In this document: positions 42,257 through 50,896 of the stretch, in pieces | Layout of the letters: each line of letters starts with the position of its first letter | How positions within the stretch are numbered: the first letter of the stretch is position 1 | Assembly (NCBI RefSeq): GCF_002266435.3 | Contig: NZ_CP029426.2 | Span: 5,424,001-5,488,000, forward strand | Length of the DNA stretch: 64,000 nucleotides | Source of the DNA: Bradyrhizobium amphicarpaeae | GTDB taxonomy: Bacteria > Pseudomonadota > Alphaproteobacteria > Rhizobiales > Xanthobacteraceae | Direction: 5' to 3' | The notes under the pieces: generated by a model | Seen by the model: the letters and a program-made list of their open reading frames with translations, nothing else | What the model was told of the DNA's origin: nothing | The model's database searches: none | Program-made: the position numbers and the translations under genes

Positions 42257-44437
42257 TCAGGCTTTCGGCTTGCCGCTACCCGACGTCCGCGACGCATGCC
42301 AGATCAGATGTTCCAGCACTTCGGCAGTGCGCAGTGTCGAATTTCTGACACTCTCGAGCATCTCGGCGATCCGGCCGGTTTCCACGCCATAGGTGATTTC
42401 GAGCGCGGCGAGCTGGGCGTTCTCGATCACCGACGACAGCAGGTTCTGGTAGACGAGGTCGGTCTTGGAATCCAGACGGACGCTGCTGATCCGATTGCTT
42501 TGAACAATGCCTTCCTGGAAACGGCTGCGCGCGATCTCGGCGGCCTTTCGGTCTGTGATATCGGAGAAGATCAGCACGAAACCAAGCACGCGGTCCCGCG
42601 ACGGATGCACCGGGTCTCCTCTGATCATCAACGGCTTTTCCCGGTTGCCTTCGCCGCGCAACAGCAACTCGCCGCGCCAGGGACGATGGTGACGGATGAG
42701 GTCCGCGACATCGCTCAGGAAACGGTCCGATTGTTGAAATGCCCCGGCCAGTTCCTCCAGCTGGCCGAACGCGGAATGATCCTTCGGCAGCAGCGTCTTG
42801 AACGCCTCGTTCACCAGCAGGATCTTGCCGTCGATATCGGCGATGATCACCGGCTGCTCGGACACGCGCACCTGGCGACTGAACTGTTCGAGCTGGTCCT
42901 GCGCGATGAGCGTACGCACCGCGCGGAATTGCAGCACGATGTCCGCCACCGATTGACCGATCAGGCGCGCGGCGGCGAGATCGGCCGGCGTCCAAGGGTC
43001 CGACGTTCCCTCGACCTGCTGATGCCACTGCGCGAACGACCGCCGCGGCGACAAATCCGTGGGACTGTTGCCGATCACGAACGGCTTCAGGGGATCGCCG
43101 CCCCAGGTCACCGTGCGAATGCGCTCCGGCCGGAACCAGATCAGGTATTCGCCGGGATTGCTTGAGATCGGCGTCACCGCGATCCCGCTAGCCACCTTAG
43201 TAATTCCCGTAAATTGGGGAAGATCAAGACCGAGCGATGCCGTCGCGACCACGGACCCATCGCGATGCGTGTCCAGCCAAGCGCCAATCTCCCTGATTTC
43301 CTGTGTCCCAGGAACCTCACCTGTCGAGATGATCTGGCCCTCATAAATCAGAGCGCTTCCACTCGCACCGAGCGGCTGAAGGATCGATTGCGAGCTGTCG
43401 AAGATCGCACCTCGCCAATCGCCTTCTCGCGACATCGCCTCGATCATTCGCTGCTCGAGCCGCTGCACGAAGATCTCGGACTGGCTTTGCGCAAAGCTCT
43501 CAAGCGCCGCTATGCGTGTCGCGATCGCCTCGGCAAGCAACTCGCAGACAGCCCGCAATTCAAAATGGATGAAGCGCGGCTCGTAGTGGTGACAGGCGAC
43601 GAGGCCCCACAGCTTTCCGCCGACCACCAGCGAGATCACCAGGGTGGCGCCTACACCCATGTTCTTCAGGTACTGAAGGTGAATCGGCGACATGCTGCGC
43701 AGGAAGCAGAGCGACATGTCCAGATCCCGTCCGGTGATCGGCGACAACCGGGGCTGCAGCGGGACGGGCTGATAGTTCACATCCACCAGCACGCGGACAC
43801 GCGTGCGCTCATAGAGCCGCCGCGCCATCTGCGGAATATCGGTCGCCGGGTAGCGATTGCCCAGATACGCCTCGAGCTCCGGCTTGCGGCGCTCCGAAAA
43901 CACTTCGCCGTGGCCTTCGTCATCGAAACGGTAGACCATGACCCGGTCGTAGCCGGTACGATCCTGAAACAATGTCGCGGCCTCTTCGCAAAGCGCACGA
44001 ATCGAGGACGCTGTGCGGATCTTCTCAAGCGCCTTGGCGATGTACCTGGTGAAATCGACCGACGGTCCGGCCCGCTCCAGCTCGATGACAAGCCCTCCCT
44101 CGGGCGGACGATGCAACAGCCCGTCATATTCTGCGCCGGGGCTTCCGATCCTGCAGCGCACCGCGATCGGCATTCCCTGGGCGGTCGGGTCGAGGTGCGG
44201 GAGAATTCGGACCAGCAGGTCGCCATCGAGATCGGCGAGCGCCATGCCGTCGACCTGCTTCAGGTTGAGAAAAGCCGCGGCATTTGCGCTGGCCTGAACG
44301 ACACGGTGATCGGGCTCGCTGACGACCAAAAGGGCGCCGTGGGGCTGTATGGAGCCCGCGAGATGGATCTCTTCCCGTTCGCAGTTCGAAAGGTCGGCTT
44401 TTCCGAATGCTGGTGTAGCGAGCGAATGCAGCGCCAA
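42257..44437 (-). CDS. bphP: Bacteriophytochrome without a histidine kinase domain
   Basis: The protein has PAS-GAF-PHY photosensory domains followed by one PAS/S-box (about 550-680) and a terminal helical tail, with no H-box or ATPase. The biliverdin-binding Cys is in LSNCEREEIHLAGSIQPHG. The GAF lasso Asp is in RYPATDIPQMARR, the chromophore-contacting His in SMSPIHLQYL, and the PHY tongue is PRRSFAQWH. This architecture fits the BrBphP of photosynthetic Bradyrhizobium, which relieves PpsR repression in far-red light. I use TTG 44437 with AGAGGA upstream; an ATG at 44506 would overlap the ppsR helix-turn-helix by 68 nt. Confidence 0.93.
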   Translation of the reverse strand: MALHSLATPAFGKADLSNCEREEIHLAGSIQPHGALLVVSEPDHRVVQASANAAAFLNLKQVDGMALADLDGDLLVRILPHLDPTAQGMPIAVRCRIGSPGAEYDGLLHRPPEGGLVIELERAGPSVDFTRYIAKALEKIRTASSIRALCEEAATLFQDRTGYDRVMVYRFDDEGHGEVFSERRKPELEAYLGNRYPATDIPQMARRLYERTRVRVLVDVNYQPVPLQPRLSPITGRDLDMSLCFLRSMSPIHLQYLKNMGVGATLVISLVVGGKLWGLVACHHYEPRFIHFELRAVCELLAEAIATRIAALESFAQSQSEIFVQRLEQRMIEAMSREGDWRGAIFDSSQSILQPLGASGSALIYEGQIISTGEVPGTQEIREIGAWLDTHRDGSVVATASLGLDLPQFTGITKVASGIAVTPISSNPGEYLIWFRPERIRTVTWGGDPLKPFVIGNSPTDLSPRRSFAQWHQQVEGTSDPWTPADLAAARLIGQSVADIVLQFRAVRTLIAQDQLEQFSRQVRVSEQPVIIADIDGKILLVNEAFKTLLPKDHSAFGQLEELAGAFQQSDRFLSDVADLIRHHRPWRGELLLRGEGNREKPLMIRGDPVHPSRDRVLGFVLIFSDITDRKAAEIARSRFQEGIVQSNRISSVRLDSKTDLVYQNLLSSVIENAQLAALEITYGVETGRIAEMLESVRNSTLRTAEVLEHLIWHASRTSGSGKPKA

Positions 44438-44438
44438 C

Positions 44439-45812
44439 TCAGTCCTCTGGGGTTTCCTCGGCGTCCGGCTCCTTGTCGTCCAGGCCGTAACGATTGAGCT
44501 TTGCATAAAGGCTCTGGCGGCTCAATCCCAGAAGTTCAGCCGTCGCCGTCCGATTACCACCCGCAAGCTCGAGCGCCTGCTTCACATAATGCTGTTCGAC
44601 GACGCCAACCGTATTCTTCACGAGCTGGCGTAGCGACGATTTCCCGATCTGCTCGCTCATCGAGCCCAGCGCGGTGCGCAAAAAATCACTCTCGCTGCCC
44701 GACGGCAGGCGACGGGCCACATTGCGAAGCAGCACGCCGATCTGGCTCGGCTCGCCTTCCCCGGTTCCGGCCGAAATCTCGACCTCGGTCTCGGTGCCGA
44801 GTTCACCGCGGACCGACGTCGTGAAAAGCCGCACGGTCTTGTGCCGCTGAATATTCGAAAGCAGTGCATTCAGATCGGCGCCCGGTTGCCAGAGCCACCT
44901 GCCAAGCGATTCTCCGATTGCGGACGCCTTCGAGCCGAGCTGCACCAGATCGAGGAAGGCCTGATTGGCGTGACGAATGACGCCAGCTTCGTCGAGCGCC
45001 ACAAATCCGTCCGGCAAATGCTCGACCAACTCCTCGATGGTCGATGGCTCACCTTTGTCCTTAGACGCCGACAGATCGGTCGCTGCAGTGAATTGCAGCA
45101 GAAACACGTGGCCGGGTTCCGCCGTCATCAGCGAGCCCCGCAGCATCCAAGGCTTGGCGTCGGGGCCAAGATGTACAAGGATGCTCAGCGCCTTGCCGCG
45201 CTCGCGGATGCGGGCCAGCACTTCGCGAACCGCATCGCGGTCTTCAGCGGCGATGTCATGCAGCAGCTCGCGTCCCGCGATGTCCTCGTTCCGGCGACGC
45301 GGCGAATTCAGCGCCTCGATCGCAGTGCGGTTGGCTTCCAGGATCCGCAGATTGGCGGCCGACACGATCAAGACGGCTTCGTTGGATGCGTCGAAGACCA
45401 GACGGTAGCGCGTCTCGATTTCGCGCAGCTTCCAATAGTCGCGCTCCATCGTCTGCTGGGCCGCGATCAGGCGCGACTGAAGCTCGGCGACGGCCTGCAG
45501 GTTCTTGCCGATGGCGAGCATCCCGGCACGGCCGCCCAGCAGCACCGTGGTGTATTCCATCGGAATTTCGAGGCCGCTCGGAAAGCGCTGGTTGATCTGG
45601 CGGAACGCCGAAATGCCGGTGACGCGCGCGTCATCGACCATGCGCTTGACCTTCTCGCCGCCCATCTCGCCGGCAACTTCGACCCATGGGCGGCCGAGCC
45701 ATCCCTCGACGGTCTCGCCGCTCATCGATGGAGACAGCGTGGCCTCGCGGATCACACCCTCCATGTCCAGCAGGAGGGTGATGTCGGGCTGTACGGTCGG
45801 TAAGGCGGCCAT
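44439..45812 (-). CDS. ppsR: Photosynthesis regulator PpsR, copy next to bphP
   Basis: The 457-residue protein has an N-terminal PAS, a Q-linker helix (LQSRLIAAQQTMERDYWKL), two further PAS domains and a Fis-type helix-turn-helix ending AELLGLSRQSLYAKLNRYGL. It contains no cysteine at all, so the disulfide switch described for Rhodobacter PpsR/CrtJ cannot operate. It is directly upstream of bphP on the same strand and probably co-transcribed, which ties it to the light signal. In Bradyrhizobium ORS278 two PpsR paralogues have opposing roles; I cannot say which one this matches. Confidence 0.93.
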   Translation of the reverse strand: MAALPTVQPDITLLLDMEGVIREATLSPSMSGETVEGWLGRPWVEVAGEMGGEKVKRMVDDARVTGISAFRQINQRFPSGLEIPMEYTTVLLGGRAGMLAIGKNLQAVAELQSRLIAAQQTMERDYWKLREIETRYRLVFDASNEAVLIVSAANLRILEANRTAIEALNSPRRRNEDIAGRELLHDIAAEDRDAVREVLARIRERGKALSILVHLGPDAKPWMLRGSLMTAEPGHVFLLQFTAATDLSASKDKGEPSTIEELVEHLPDGFVALDEAGVIRHANQAFLDLVQLGSKASAIGESLGRWLWQPGADLNALLSNIQRHKTVRLFTTSVRGELGTETEVEISAGTGEGEPSQIGVLLRNVARRLPSGSESDFLRTALGSMSEQIGKSSLRQLVKNTVGVVEQHYVKQALELAGGNRTATAELLGLSRQSLYAKLNRYGLDDKEPDAEETPED

Positions 45813-45996
45813 TCTGTTATCTGCCGATCATTCTCTGCGGACGCGTGAAGCTGTCGAAACAACGGCAGTCGGACCGATGCAGGGGACGTGCCAACGTCAC
45901 CTGACACTCGCCACCCGAAACTAAAGGCCCTTCTTGCTAGGAATGCGCAAAATCCGGCACGAAGTCAAGAAACACCTTTGTTTTGAAGGTTTTAGT

Positions 45997-46014
45997 TGTC
46001 ACATTTACCTGACA
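45997..46014. promoter_or_regulatory. PpsR operator, distal site of the cyc2 promoter
   Basis: TGTCACATTTACCTGACA is an exact TGT-N12-ACA palindrome. It lies 180 nt upstream of cyc2 and 185 nt upstream of ppsR. With the proximal site it forms a pair 142 bp apart, a distance compatible with looping by PpsR tetramers. Confidence 0.75.
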
Positions 46015-46084
46015 CCGGCTTCGACCATCACCGCTGGGATCTTGCCAATGGACGTCCAGCTAGCAGAATCCATTGAGAATTGGT

Positions 46085-46098
46085 TTGACGCCGCTCAA
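46085..46098. promoter_or_regulatory. FNR/FixK-like box upstream of cyc2
   Basis: TTGACGCCGCTCAA fits TTGA-N6-TCAA. The right half is CTCAA where rhizobial FixK boxes usually have RTCAA, so it is one base off the stricter consensus. It lies between the two PpsR sites and 95 nt upstream of the cyc2 start. Confidence 0.5.
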
Positions 46099-46138
46099 AA
46101 GAATGTCAGGAACGACAACGCCAATTGATATTTATAAC

Positions 46139-46156
46139 TGTCAATATATCCTAACA
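46139..46156. promoter_or_regulatory. PpsR operator, proximal site of the cyc2 promoter
   Basis: TGTCAATATATCCTAACA is an exact TGT-N12-ACA palindrome, 37 nt upstream of the cyc2 start codon. This location would overlap the core promoter or transcription start and suggests direct repression. Confidence 0.78.
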
Positions 46157-46193
46157 CTCAAATCGAGACCAAACAGAAGTCAGGGAGAGCAAC

Positions 46194-46628
46194 GTGCCGG
46201 TGAAATCTGCAGTTTTTGCTTGTGTCGCAGCAGCCATTGTCTTTTCGAGCAACGCAGCCCTGGCACAGGACGCGGCCAAGGGTGAGCAGGTTTTCAAGCA
46301 GTGCATGACCTGCCACCGTATCGGGCCTGACGCCAAGAACTTGGTCGGACCGGTCCTGACCGGCGTCATCGGCCGGCAATCGGGAACGGCGCCCGGTTTC
46401 GCCTATTCGGCGTTGAACAAGGCCGCAGGCGAAAACGGACTGGTCTGGTCCGACGAATTGATCATGCAGTATCTGCCCGATCCGAACGCATTCCTGAAGA
46501 AATTCCTCACCGACAAGGGCAAGGCGGATCTGGCGACCGGTTCGACCAAGATGGCGTTCAAGCTCACTGACGAGCAGCAGCGCAAGGACGTCATCGCCTA
46601 CATCAACAAATTCTCCGAAAAGAAATAG
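46194..46628 (+). CDS. Periplasmic cytochrome c2
   Basis: The 144-residue protein has a signal peptide (KSAVFACVAAAIVFSSNAALAQ) and one heme attachment motif CMTCH in GEQVFKQCMTCHRIGPDAK. The rest (GPVLTGVIGRQSGTAPGFAYS, and the Met ligand in TKMAFKLTDEQQRKDVIAYI) matches class I cytochrome c2. It starts at a GTG with AGGGAG upstream. In this cluster it is the obvious electron donor to the photo-oxidised reaction centre, which lacks a PufC subunit. Two PpsR sites and an FNR-like box precede it. Confidence 0.92.
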   Translation: MPVKSAVFACVAAAIVFSSNAALAQDAAKGEQVFKQCMTCHRIGPDAKNLVGPVLTGVIGRQSGTAPGFAYSALNKAAGENGLVWSDELIMQYLPDPNAFLKKFLTDKGKADLATGSTKMAFKLTDEQQRKDVIAYINKFSEKK

Positions 46629-46655
46629 TCGGTCGGCGCAAGGCCAGTGCGATGG

Positions 46656-46922
46656 CTAGTTGCGCCAACGCCGGGTGACGTCCGTCAGATGCGCGAGTCC
46701 GGCGGCCGCGAGGAAGACACTCGCCAACATCCAGCCGCTGCCGGCGAGGGTTGCGCGCAGAGCGAGTAGAAGAAACACGCCGGCGCACAGATTGGGGAGG
46801 AGATCGCGCGGAGAGATGCCTCGCCGTACACGCGACCAATACACCAACAAGGCCGCAGCCTCGAGAAAGACCACGACGAGAATGAAATCGACGAGGCGTC
46901 CACTCGCAAACAGGTCAGCCAT
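46656..46922 (-). CDS. Small membrane protein at the end of the bchG operon
   Basis: The 88-residue protein has two to three hydrophobic helices (LVDFILVVVFLEAAALLVYW; LCAGVFLLLALRATL; WMLASVFLAAAGLAHLTDV). It starts 41 nt after the tspO stop on the same strand. Convergent with cyc2, it shares a short GGCGCAA/TTGCGCC hairpin with that gene's 3' end (46635-46666). Function is unknown; conservation beside tspO would support a role in photosynthetic membranes. Confidence 0.7.
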   Translation of the reverse strand: MADLFASGRLVDFILVVVFLEAAALLVYWSRVRRGISPRDLLPNLCAGVFLLLALRATLAGSGWMLASVFLAAAGLAHLTDVTRRWRN

Positions 46923-46963
46923 GCCGGAAGATCACATGGACATCCGATCCTGGCAACCGTTCG

Positions 46964-47452
46964 TCACGCGAACGGCCCGTTCAGACGAACGACGGTGAGG
47001 TTGAGAAACGCCGCGAACGACACCCACAACAGATAGGGAACCAGATAAAGGCTCGCAGGTCTTGCGGACCGCCAGAACACGATGATCGGCAACAGGATCG
47101 AGAGCCACAGGAACGCCACCTCGATCAACGCCCAATCCGGACGTTTCAAGGCGAAGAACAAGGTGCTCCACAACACATTGAGGAATCCATTCAGGGCAAA
47201 CAGCCCTATCACCCATTCCCGCTGTGCGCGGCTCCCGGCGTTGCGCCAGGCGTGGACCGCCGAGGCCGTCGCCAGCGCAAAGATCAAGGTCCAGGCTGGA
47301 CCGAAGAGCCAGTCCGGTGGCTGCCATGAGGGTTTCCGCAGGCCCTGATACCAGACCCCGGTGTCGGTCAGCGTGCCGCCGAGCACCGCAATGAAGATCG
47401 CAACCGATGCCGCGACCAGCACGGGCTTCCAGAAACCGCCGCGCATAGTCAT
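46964..47452 (-). CDS. tspO: Tryptophan-rich sensory protein TspO
   Basis: The 162-residue protein has five membrane helices and the TspO/MBR signature GLRKPSWQPPDWLFGPAWTLIF. Later Trp-rich pieces include LNVLWSTLFFALKRPDW. TspO binds tetrapyrroles and, in Rhodobacter, lowers expression of carotenoid and bacteriochlorophyll genes through the PpsR/AppA pathway. The ATG at 47452 overlaps the bchP stop; ATG 47446 is equally possible. Confidence 0.94.
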   Translation of the reverse strand: MTMRGGFWKPVLVAASVAIFIAVLGGTLTDTGVWYQGLRKPSWQPPDWLFGPAWTLIFALATASAVHAWRNAGSRAQREWVIGLFALNGFLNVLWSTLFFALKRPDWALIEVAFLWLSILLPIIVFWRSARPASLYLVPYLLWVSFAAFLNLTVVRLNGPFA

Positions 47453-48648
47453 TACGCCGATGCCAACCCTGCCATGTGGGCGAGGTTCTTGAAGAAAATG
47501 CGCACATGGGCGACCGGCTTGGCGCGAACCAGTTCCTTGTTCATATAGGCATCCCACGTCAACTTCTGGACGTCGCGATCGCGGCAAATGCTAACGAAGC
47601 GTTCGCGGCGACGATCATTGGAGTACCAGTACCACTGCATCACGCCGAGGATCCAGAATACGACGCCGTGCAGCCGCATGAATCGCTTCCGCGCATTGCG
47701 CAGAGCTTTGGCGTCGCCGGTCTCCAGAAAATCGTCAACGGCTTCCGCCGACAGGCGTCCGCCGATCATTGCGTAGTAAATGCCCTCGCCCGACGCGGGC
47801 GCAACGACACCCGCTGCATCGCCGGCCAGCAGCACGCTGCGCCCGTCATCCCATCGCGGCAGCGGGTGCAGCGGGATCGGGGCGCCCTCACGGCGGATCG
47901 TCTCGGACGCGCCAAGCCCCGCGGCATCGCGCAGGCCACCCACGGACTCCCGCAATGAAAATCCCTTGCGGGCGGAGCCTGTTCCGACGCTGACGGTGTC
48001 GCCATGCGGGAAGACCCAGCCGTAGAAGTCAGGAGACACACTGCCGCGATAATAGACGTCGCAACGCGTACCATCGAAGCTGGACGCCGCCGGCGGCGCG
48101 CGAACGATCTCATGATAGGCAAACACGTAAGGCAGCCGGTCCGCGCCGGGAAGACACTGCCGTGCCACCGCCGACAAGGCGCCGTCGGCGCCGATCAGCG
48201 CCCGGGCCCGAACGCTGCTTTCCACCATGGAGCCGTCGGCGACGCGTTCCTCATAATGGACGACAGTCGTCCCTGCATCGTCGCGCTTGAAACGCTTGAA
48301 CAGGCCGGTCCGCCGTTGTGCGCCGGCGTCAGCGGCACGTGTCCGCAACCATTCGTCGAACACATCGCGGTCGACCATGCCGACAAAGCCGCCATCAATG
48401 GGCATGTCAACCTGCTGGTCCGATGGTGACACCATCCGGGCGGAGTTGACGTGCGCGACCAGAAGGTAATCGGGGATGTCGAAGTCGCGGATCAGCCGCG
48501 GCGGGATCGCGCCGCCGCAAGGCTTGATGCGCCCGGCACGGTCGAGCAAGAGCACGCTCCGCCCGAGCTTTGCAAGATCGTGCGCGGCCGTCGCACCGGA
48601 GGGCCCTCCGCCGACCACCACGACATCGAAGATCTCCGAACTGGTCAT
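47452..48648 (-). CDS. bchP: Geranylgeranyl reductase BchP
   Basis: The 398-residue flavoprotein starts at ATG 48648, overlapping the preceding gene. The FAD-binding start is FDVVVVGGGPSGATAAHDLA. AGRIKPCGGAIPPRLI and GDAAGVVAPASGEGIYYAM are typical of BchP/ChlP. It reduces the geranylgeranyl tail of bacteriochlorophyll to phytyl. The 183-residue upstream part of the open frame is low complexity and antisense-like, so it is excluded. Confidence 0.96.
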   Translation of the reverse strand: MTSSEIFDVVVVGGGPSGATAAHDLAKLGRSVLLLDRAGRIKPCGGAIPPRLIRDFDIPDYLLVAHVNSARMVSPSDQQVDMPIDGGFVGMVDRDVFDEWLRTRAADAGAQRRTGLFKRFKRDDAGTTVVHYEERVADGSMVESSVRARALIGADGALSAVARQCLPGADRLPYVFAYHEIVRAPPAASSFDGTRCDVYYRGSVSPDFYGWVFPHGDTVSVGTGSARKGFSLRESVGGLRDAAGLGASETIRREGAPIPLHPLPRWDDGRSVLLAGDAAGVVAPASGEGIYYAMIGGRLSAEAVDDFLETGDAKALRNARKRFMRLHGVVFWILGVMQWYWYSNDRRRERFVSICRDRDVQKLTWDAYMNKELVRAKPVAHVRIFFKNLAHMAGLASA

Positions 48649-50000
48649 GACTGCGCTCCTTCTGCGATAGCGGCCAACGGCGAACCGAAAGCGCGCTGCT
48701 GCGTCTCGTCCTTTGCCGGAGCGCGATGAACCCAAACGGCCATCACGGCGGCAACGACGAACAATCCTGCCTCCGATGCGAACACCGCGGAATAAGACAA
48801 TGCCGCCGACGTCAGGACATACCGCGCGATGTCGCTGGCCAGCGTTCCCAGGAATCCACCGATCCCGAACGCAAACGCCTGCGCAGCGCCCCACAGACCC
48901 ATGCGCACGCCTTCGCGCCTCTCGCCGCCCGCCCCGACCAGCGCCATCATCGAGCCGATCGCCGCCACGGCGTAGGCCCCATTGGTGACGCCGAGCATGA
49001 ACACTGTCTCGCGCAGCGGCCAGGACGGCCCGACAACGGCTGCGGCCGCCAGACACAACAGCGCGATTGCCGAGGCAAGGCATCCCCCGATGGTCCAAAT
49101 CTGCAGGTTTCCGCGGGATCGTGGATAGATCGCGCCGATCAACGGCACCATGGCCATGCCGATCAACGTTCCCGCATGCTGGACGCCCGAAAGCTTCGTC
49201 GTCTCGCCTGGCGTGAGGCCGAACACCGCGCCGGCGAACGGCTCCAGGATCAGATCCTGCGCGCTATAGGCGAGCATCGAGACAAAGACAAAGATCGCGA
49301 ACCGTCGCGATTTTGGCTCGGTGCATACTTCCATGAACGCTTCGCGAAAGGACGACTGGCGGCTCGGCGAGTTCAAGACCGGTCGGGCACGGGCGACGGA
49401 ACGTCCCTCGACGCCCCATACGCCGACAATCGTGAGAACCATCGCTACCACGGAGACAGATCCCGAAACCACGATCAATCGCACGGGCGAAAACGGATCG
49501 AGCCAATGGCCCGCTACACCGGTGGTCACGATAAAGCCGGCGATCATCATCACCCAGACGATGGTCGCCGCTGCCGCGCGGCGGTTGTCGTCGGTGCGCT
49601 TGGCAAGCAACACCAGCAGCGACGTACCGGCGGCGCCGACGCCCGCGCCGATCAAACAGAAGGCAACCACCGCAAGCGCGATGCCAAATAGTGCATGCGT
49701 CGTCATCCAGGCCGTCGCGATCGAGGCCATCAAGCCGCCGGTTGCGAGTACCGCCATGCCGCCGACGATCCACGGCGTTCGCCTCGCCCCGAGATCCGAG
49801 CCATGGCCCCAAGCCGGCCGGAAGACCTGAAGGGCATAGTGAACGGCGACGAGAGCGCCCGGCAGGATCGCCGGCATCACCAGTTCGACCACCATGACCC
49901 TGTTCAGCGTCGAAGTCGTCAAGACCACGATCGCGCCGAGGCCGGTCTGAACCAGGCCGAGCCTGACAATGCCAAACCACGAAAGAACCGGGCTGTTCAT
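48645..50000 (-). CDS. PucC-family transporter between bchG and bchP (orf428/Bch2 type)
   Basis: The 451-residue protein has 12 helices. It carries BCD-family motifs such as VLTTSTLNRVMVVELVMPAIL, HGSDLGARRTPWIVGGMAVL and AQDLILEPFAGAVFGLTPGE. It is a second member of the family besides lhaA and sits where orf428 of Rhodobacter lies. It may move or deliver bacteriochlorophyll during antenna assembly. Tight spacing to bchG (2 nt) and bchP (overlap) shows one operon. Confidence 0.92.
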   Translation of the reverse strand: MNSPVLSWFGIVRLGLVQTGLGAIVVLTTSTLNRVMVVELVMPAILPGALVAVHYALQVFRPAWGHGSDLGARRTPWIVGGMAVLATGGLMASIATAWMTTHALFGIALAVVAFCLIGAGVGAAGTSLLVLLAKRTDDNRRAAAATIVWVMMIAGFIVTTGVAGHWLDPFSPVRLIVVSGSVSVVAMVLTIVGVWGVEGRSVARARPVLNSPSRQSSFREAFMEVCTEPKSRRFAIFVFVSMLAYSAQDLILEPFAGAVFGLTPGETTKLSGVQHAGTLIGMAMVPLIGAIYPRSRGNLQIWTIGGCLASAIALLCLAAAAVVGPSWPLRETVFMLGVTNGAYAVAAIGSMMALVGAGGERREGVRMGLWGAAQAFAFGIGGFLGTLASDIARYVLTSAALSYSAVFASEAGLFVVAAVMAVWVHRAPAKDETQQRAFGSPLAAIAEGAQS

Positions 50001-50002
50001 GG

Positions 50003-50896
50003 TCAGTTCGCTTTCATCGCAGCCAGCGCAAAAGCGCTGATGAGCATGCCGACGACATAGCAGCTGATCCCGGTTCCGTTATACCAGGGAGCGCGCTCGC
50101 GCGGACTTCCGAGGAAATGGGCCATCAGTGACAACTGTGCAAAGAGCAGCGCGCCGACCGCCGCCGCATAAAATGGGCGCTGCCATGCCAGTAGAAGCAC
50201 CACGACCGCAACCTGCGGCACTGCCATCACCGCACAGGCGAGGCGCGCGGCATTGCCGACGCCAAGCAGCACCGGGAGCGAATCGATCCCCATCCGCCTG
50301 TCGCCCTCGACGGACTTGAAATCGTTGAGAGTCATGATGCCGTGGGCACCGATGCTATAGAGCAGCGCGATCACGACGATGCGCCAGTCGGGCGCGGATG
50401 CGCTCATCACCGCGGCGCCCGTGAACCAGGGCAGACCTTCATAACAAAGCCCGCACGCCGCGTTGCCCCACCAGCCATTCTGCTTGAGGCGGATCGGCGG
50501 CGCGCTATAGGCCCAGGCCAGCACGAGACCGACGATTGCAGCGGCAAAGCCCCAGGTACCGAGCATGGTCGCCAGAAGCAACGACAGAGCCGTCCAAACG
50601 ATCGCGATGTAGAGACCCCAGCGGCCGGGAATTCGTCCTGACGGAATTGGCCGGCCCGGCTCGTTGATGGCATCGACATGACGGTCGTACCAGTCGTTCA
50701 CGGCCTGGCTGGTGCCGCAGACCATCGGTCCTGCCAGCAGCACACCCGCGACGATCATCGGCCAACGCTGGCCCGGCGAAACGCCCGAGGACACGATCCC
50801 ACACCCCAGCGCCCACATCGGCGGAAACCATGTGATCGGCTTCAGCAGTTCGAGAACGACCGAGGGCGCGGGATGACTGACAACGGCACTAGTCAT
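50003..50896 (-). CDS. bchG: Bacteriochlorophyll synthase BchG
   Basis: The 297-residue UbiA-type prenyltransferase attaches geranylgeranyl to bacteriochlorophyllide. It has about eight helices. The two prenyl-diphosphate-binding loops are AVNDWYDRHVDAINEPGRPI and LNDFKSVEGDRRMGIDS. I take ATG 50896, which overlaps the end of the second ppsR by 8 nt, rather than the longer frame inside that gene. Confidence 0.96.
   Translation of the reverse strand: MTSAVVSHPAPSVVLELLKPITWFPPMWALGCGIVSSGVSPGQRWPMIVAGVLLAGPMVCGTSQAVNDWYDRHVDAINEPGRPIPSGRIPGRWGLYIAIVWTALSLLLATMLGTWGFAAAIVGLVLAWAYSAPPIRLKQNGWWGNAACGLCYEGLPWFTGAAVMSASAPDWRIVVIALLYSIGAHGIMTLNDFKSVEGDRRMGIDSLPVLLGVGNAARLACAVMAVPQVAVVVLLLAWQRPFYAAAVGALLFAQLSLMAHFLGSPRERAPWYNGTGISCYVVGMLISAFALAAMKAN

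Larger units (their letters stand above)
45813..46193. promoter_or_regulatory. Divergent promoter region between ppsR and cytochrome c2
   Basis: This 381-nt gap contains no credible gene. It is AT-richer than its surroundings and carries two perfect PpsR palindromes (45997-46014 and 46139-46156) and one FNR/FixK-like box (46085-46098), described separately. The arrangement points to combined redox/light and oxygen control of cyc2, and possibly autoregulation of ppsR. Confidence 0.75.

Noticed and set aside
46107..46120. TGTCAGGAACGACA as a further PpsR site
   Set aside because: The spacing between TGT and ACA is 8 instead of 12 bases, so it does not fit the PpsR palindrome.
45934..46128. 64-residue plus-strand ORF in the cyc2 promoter
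   Set aside because: It spans the first PpsR site and the FNR-like box, lacks a ribosome site and has no recognisable content; the region is better explained as regulatory DNA.
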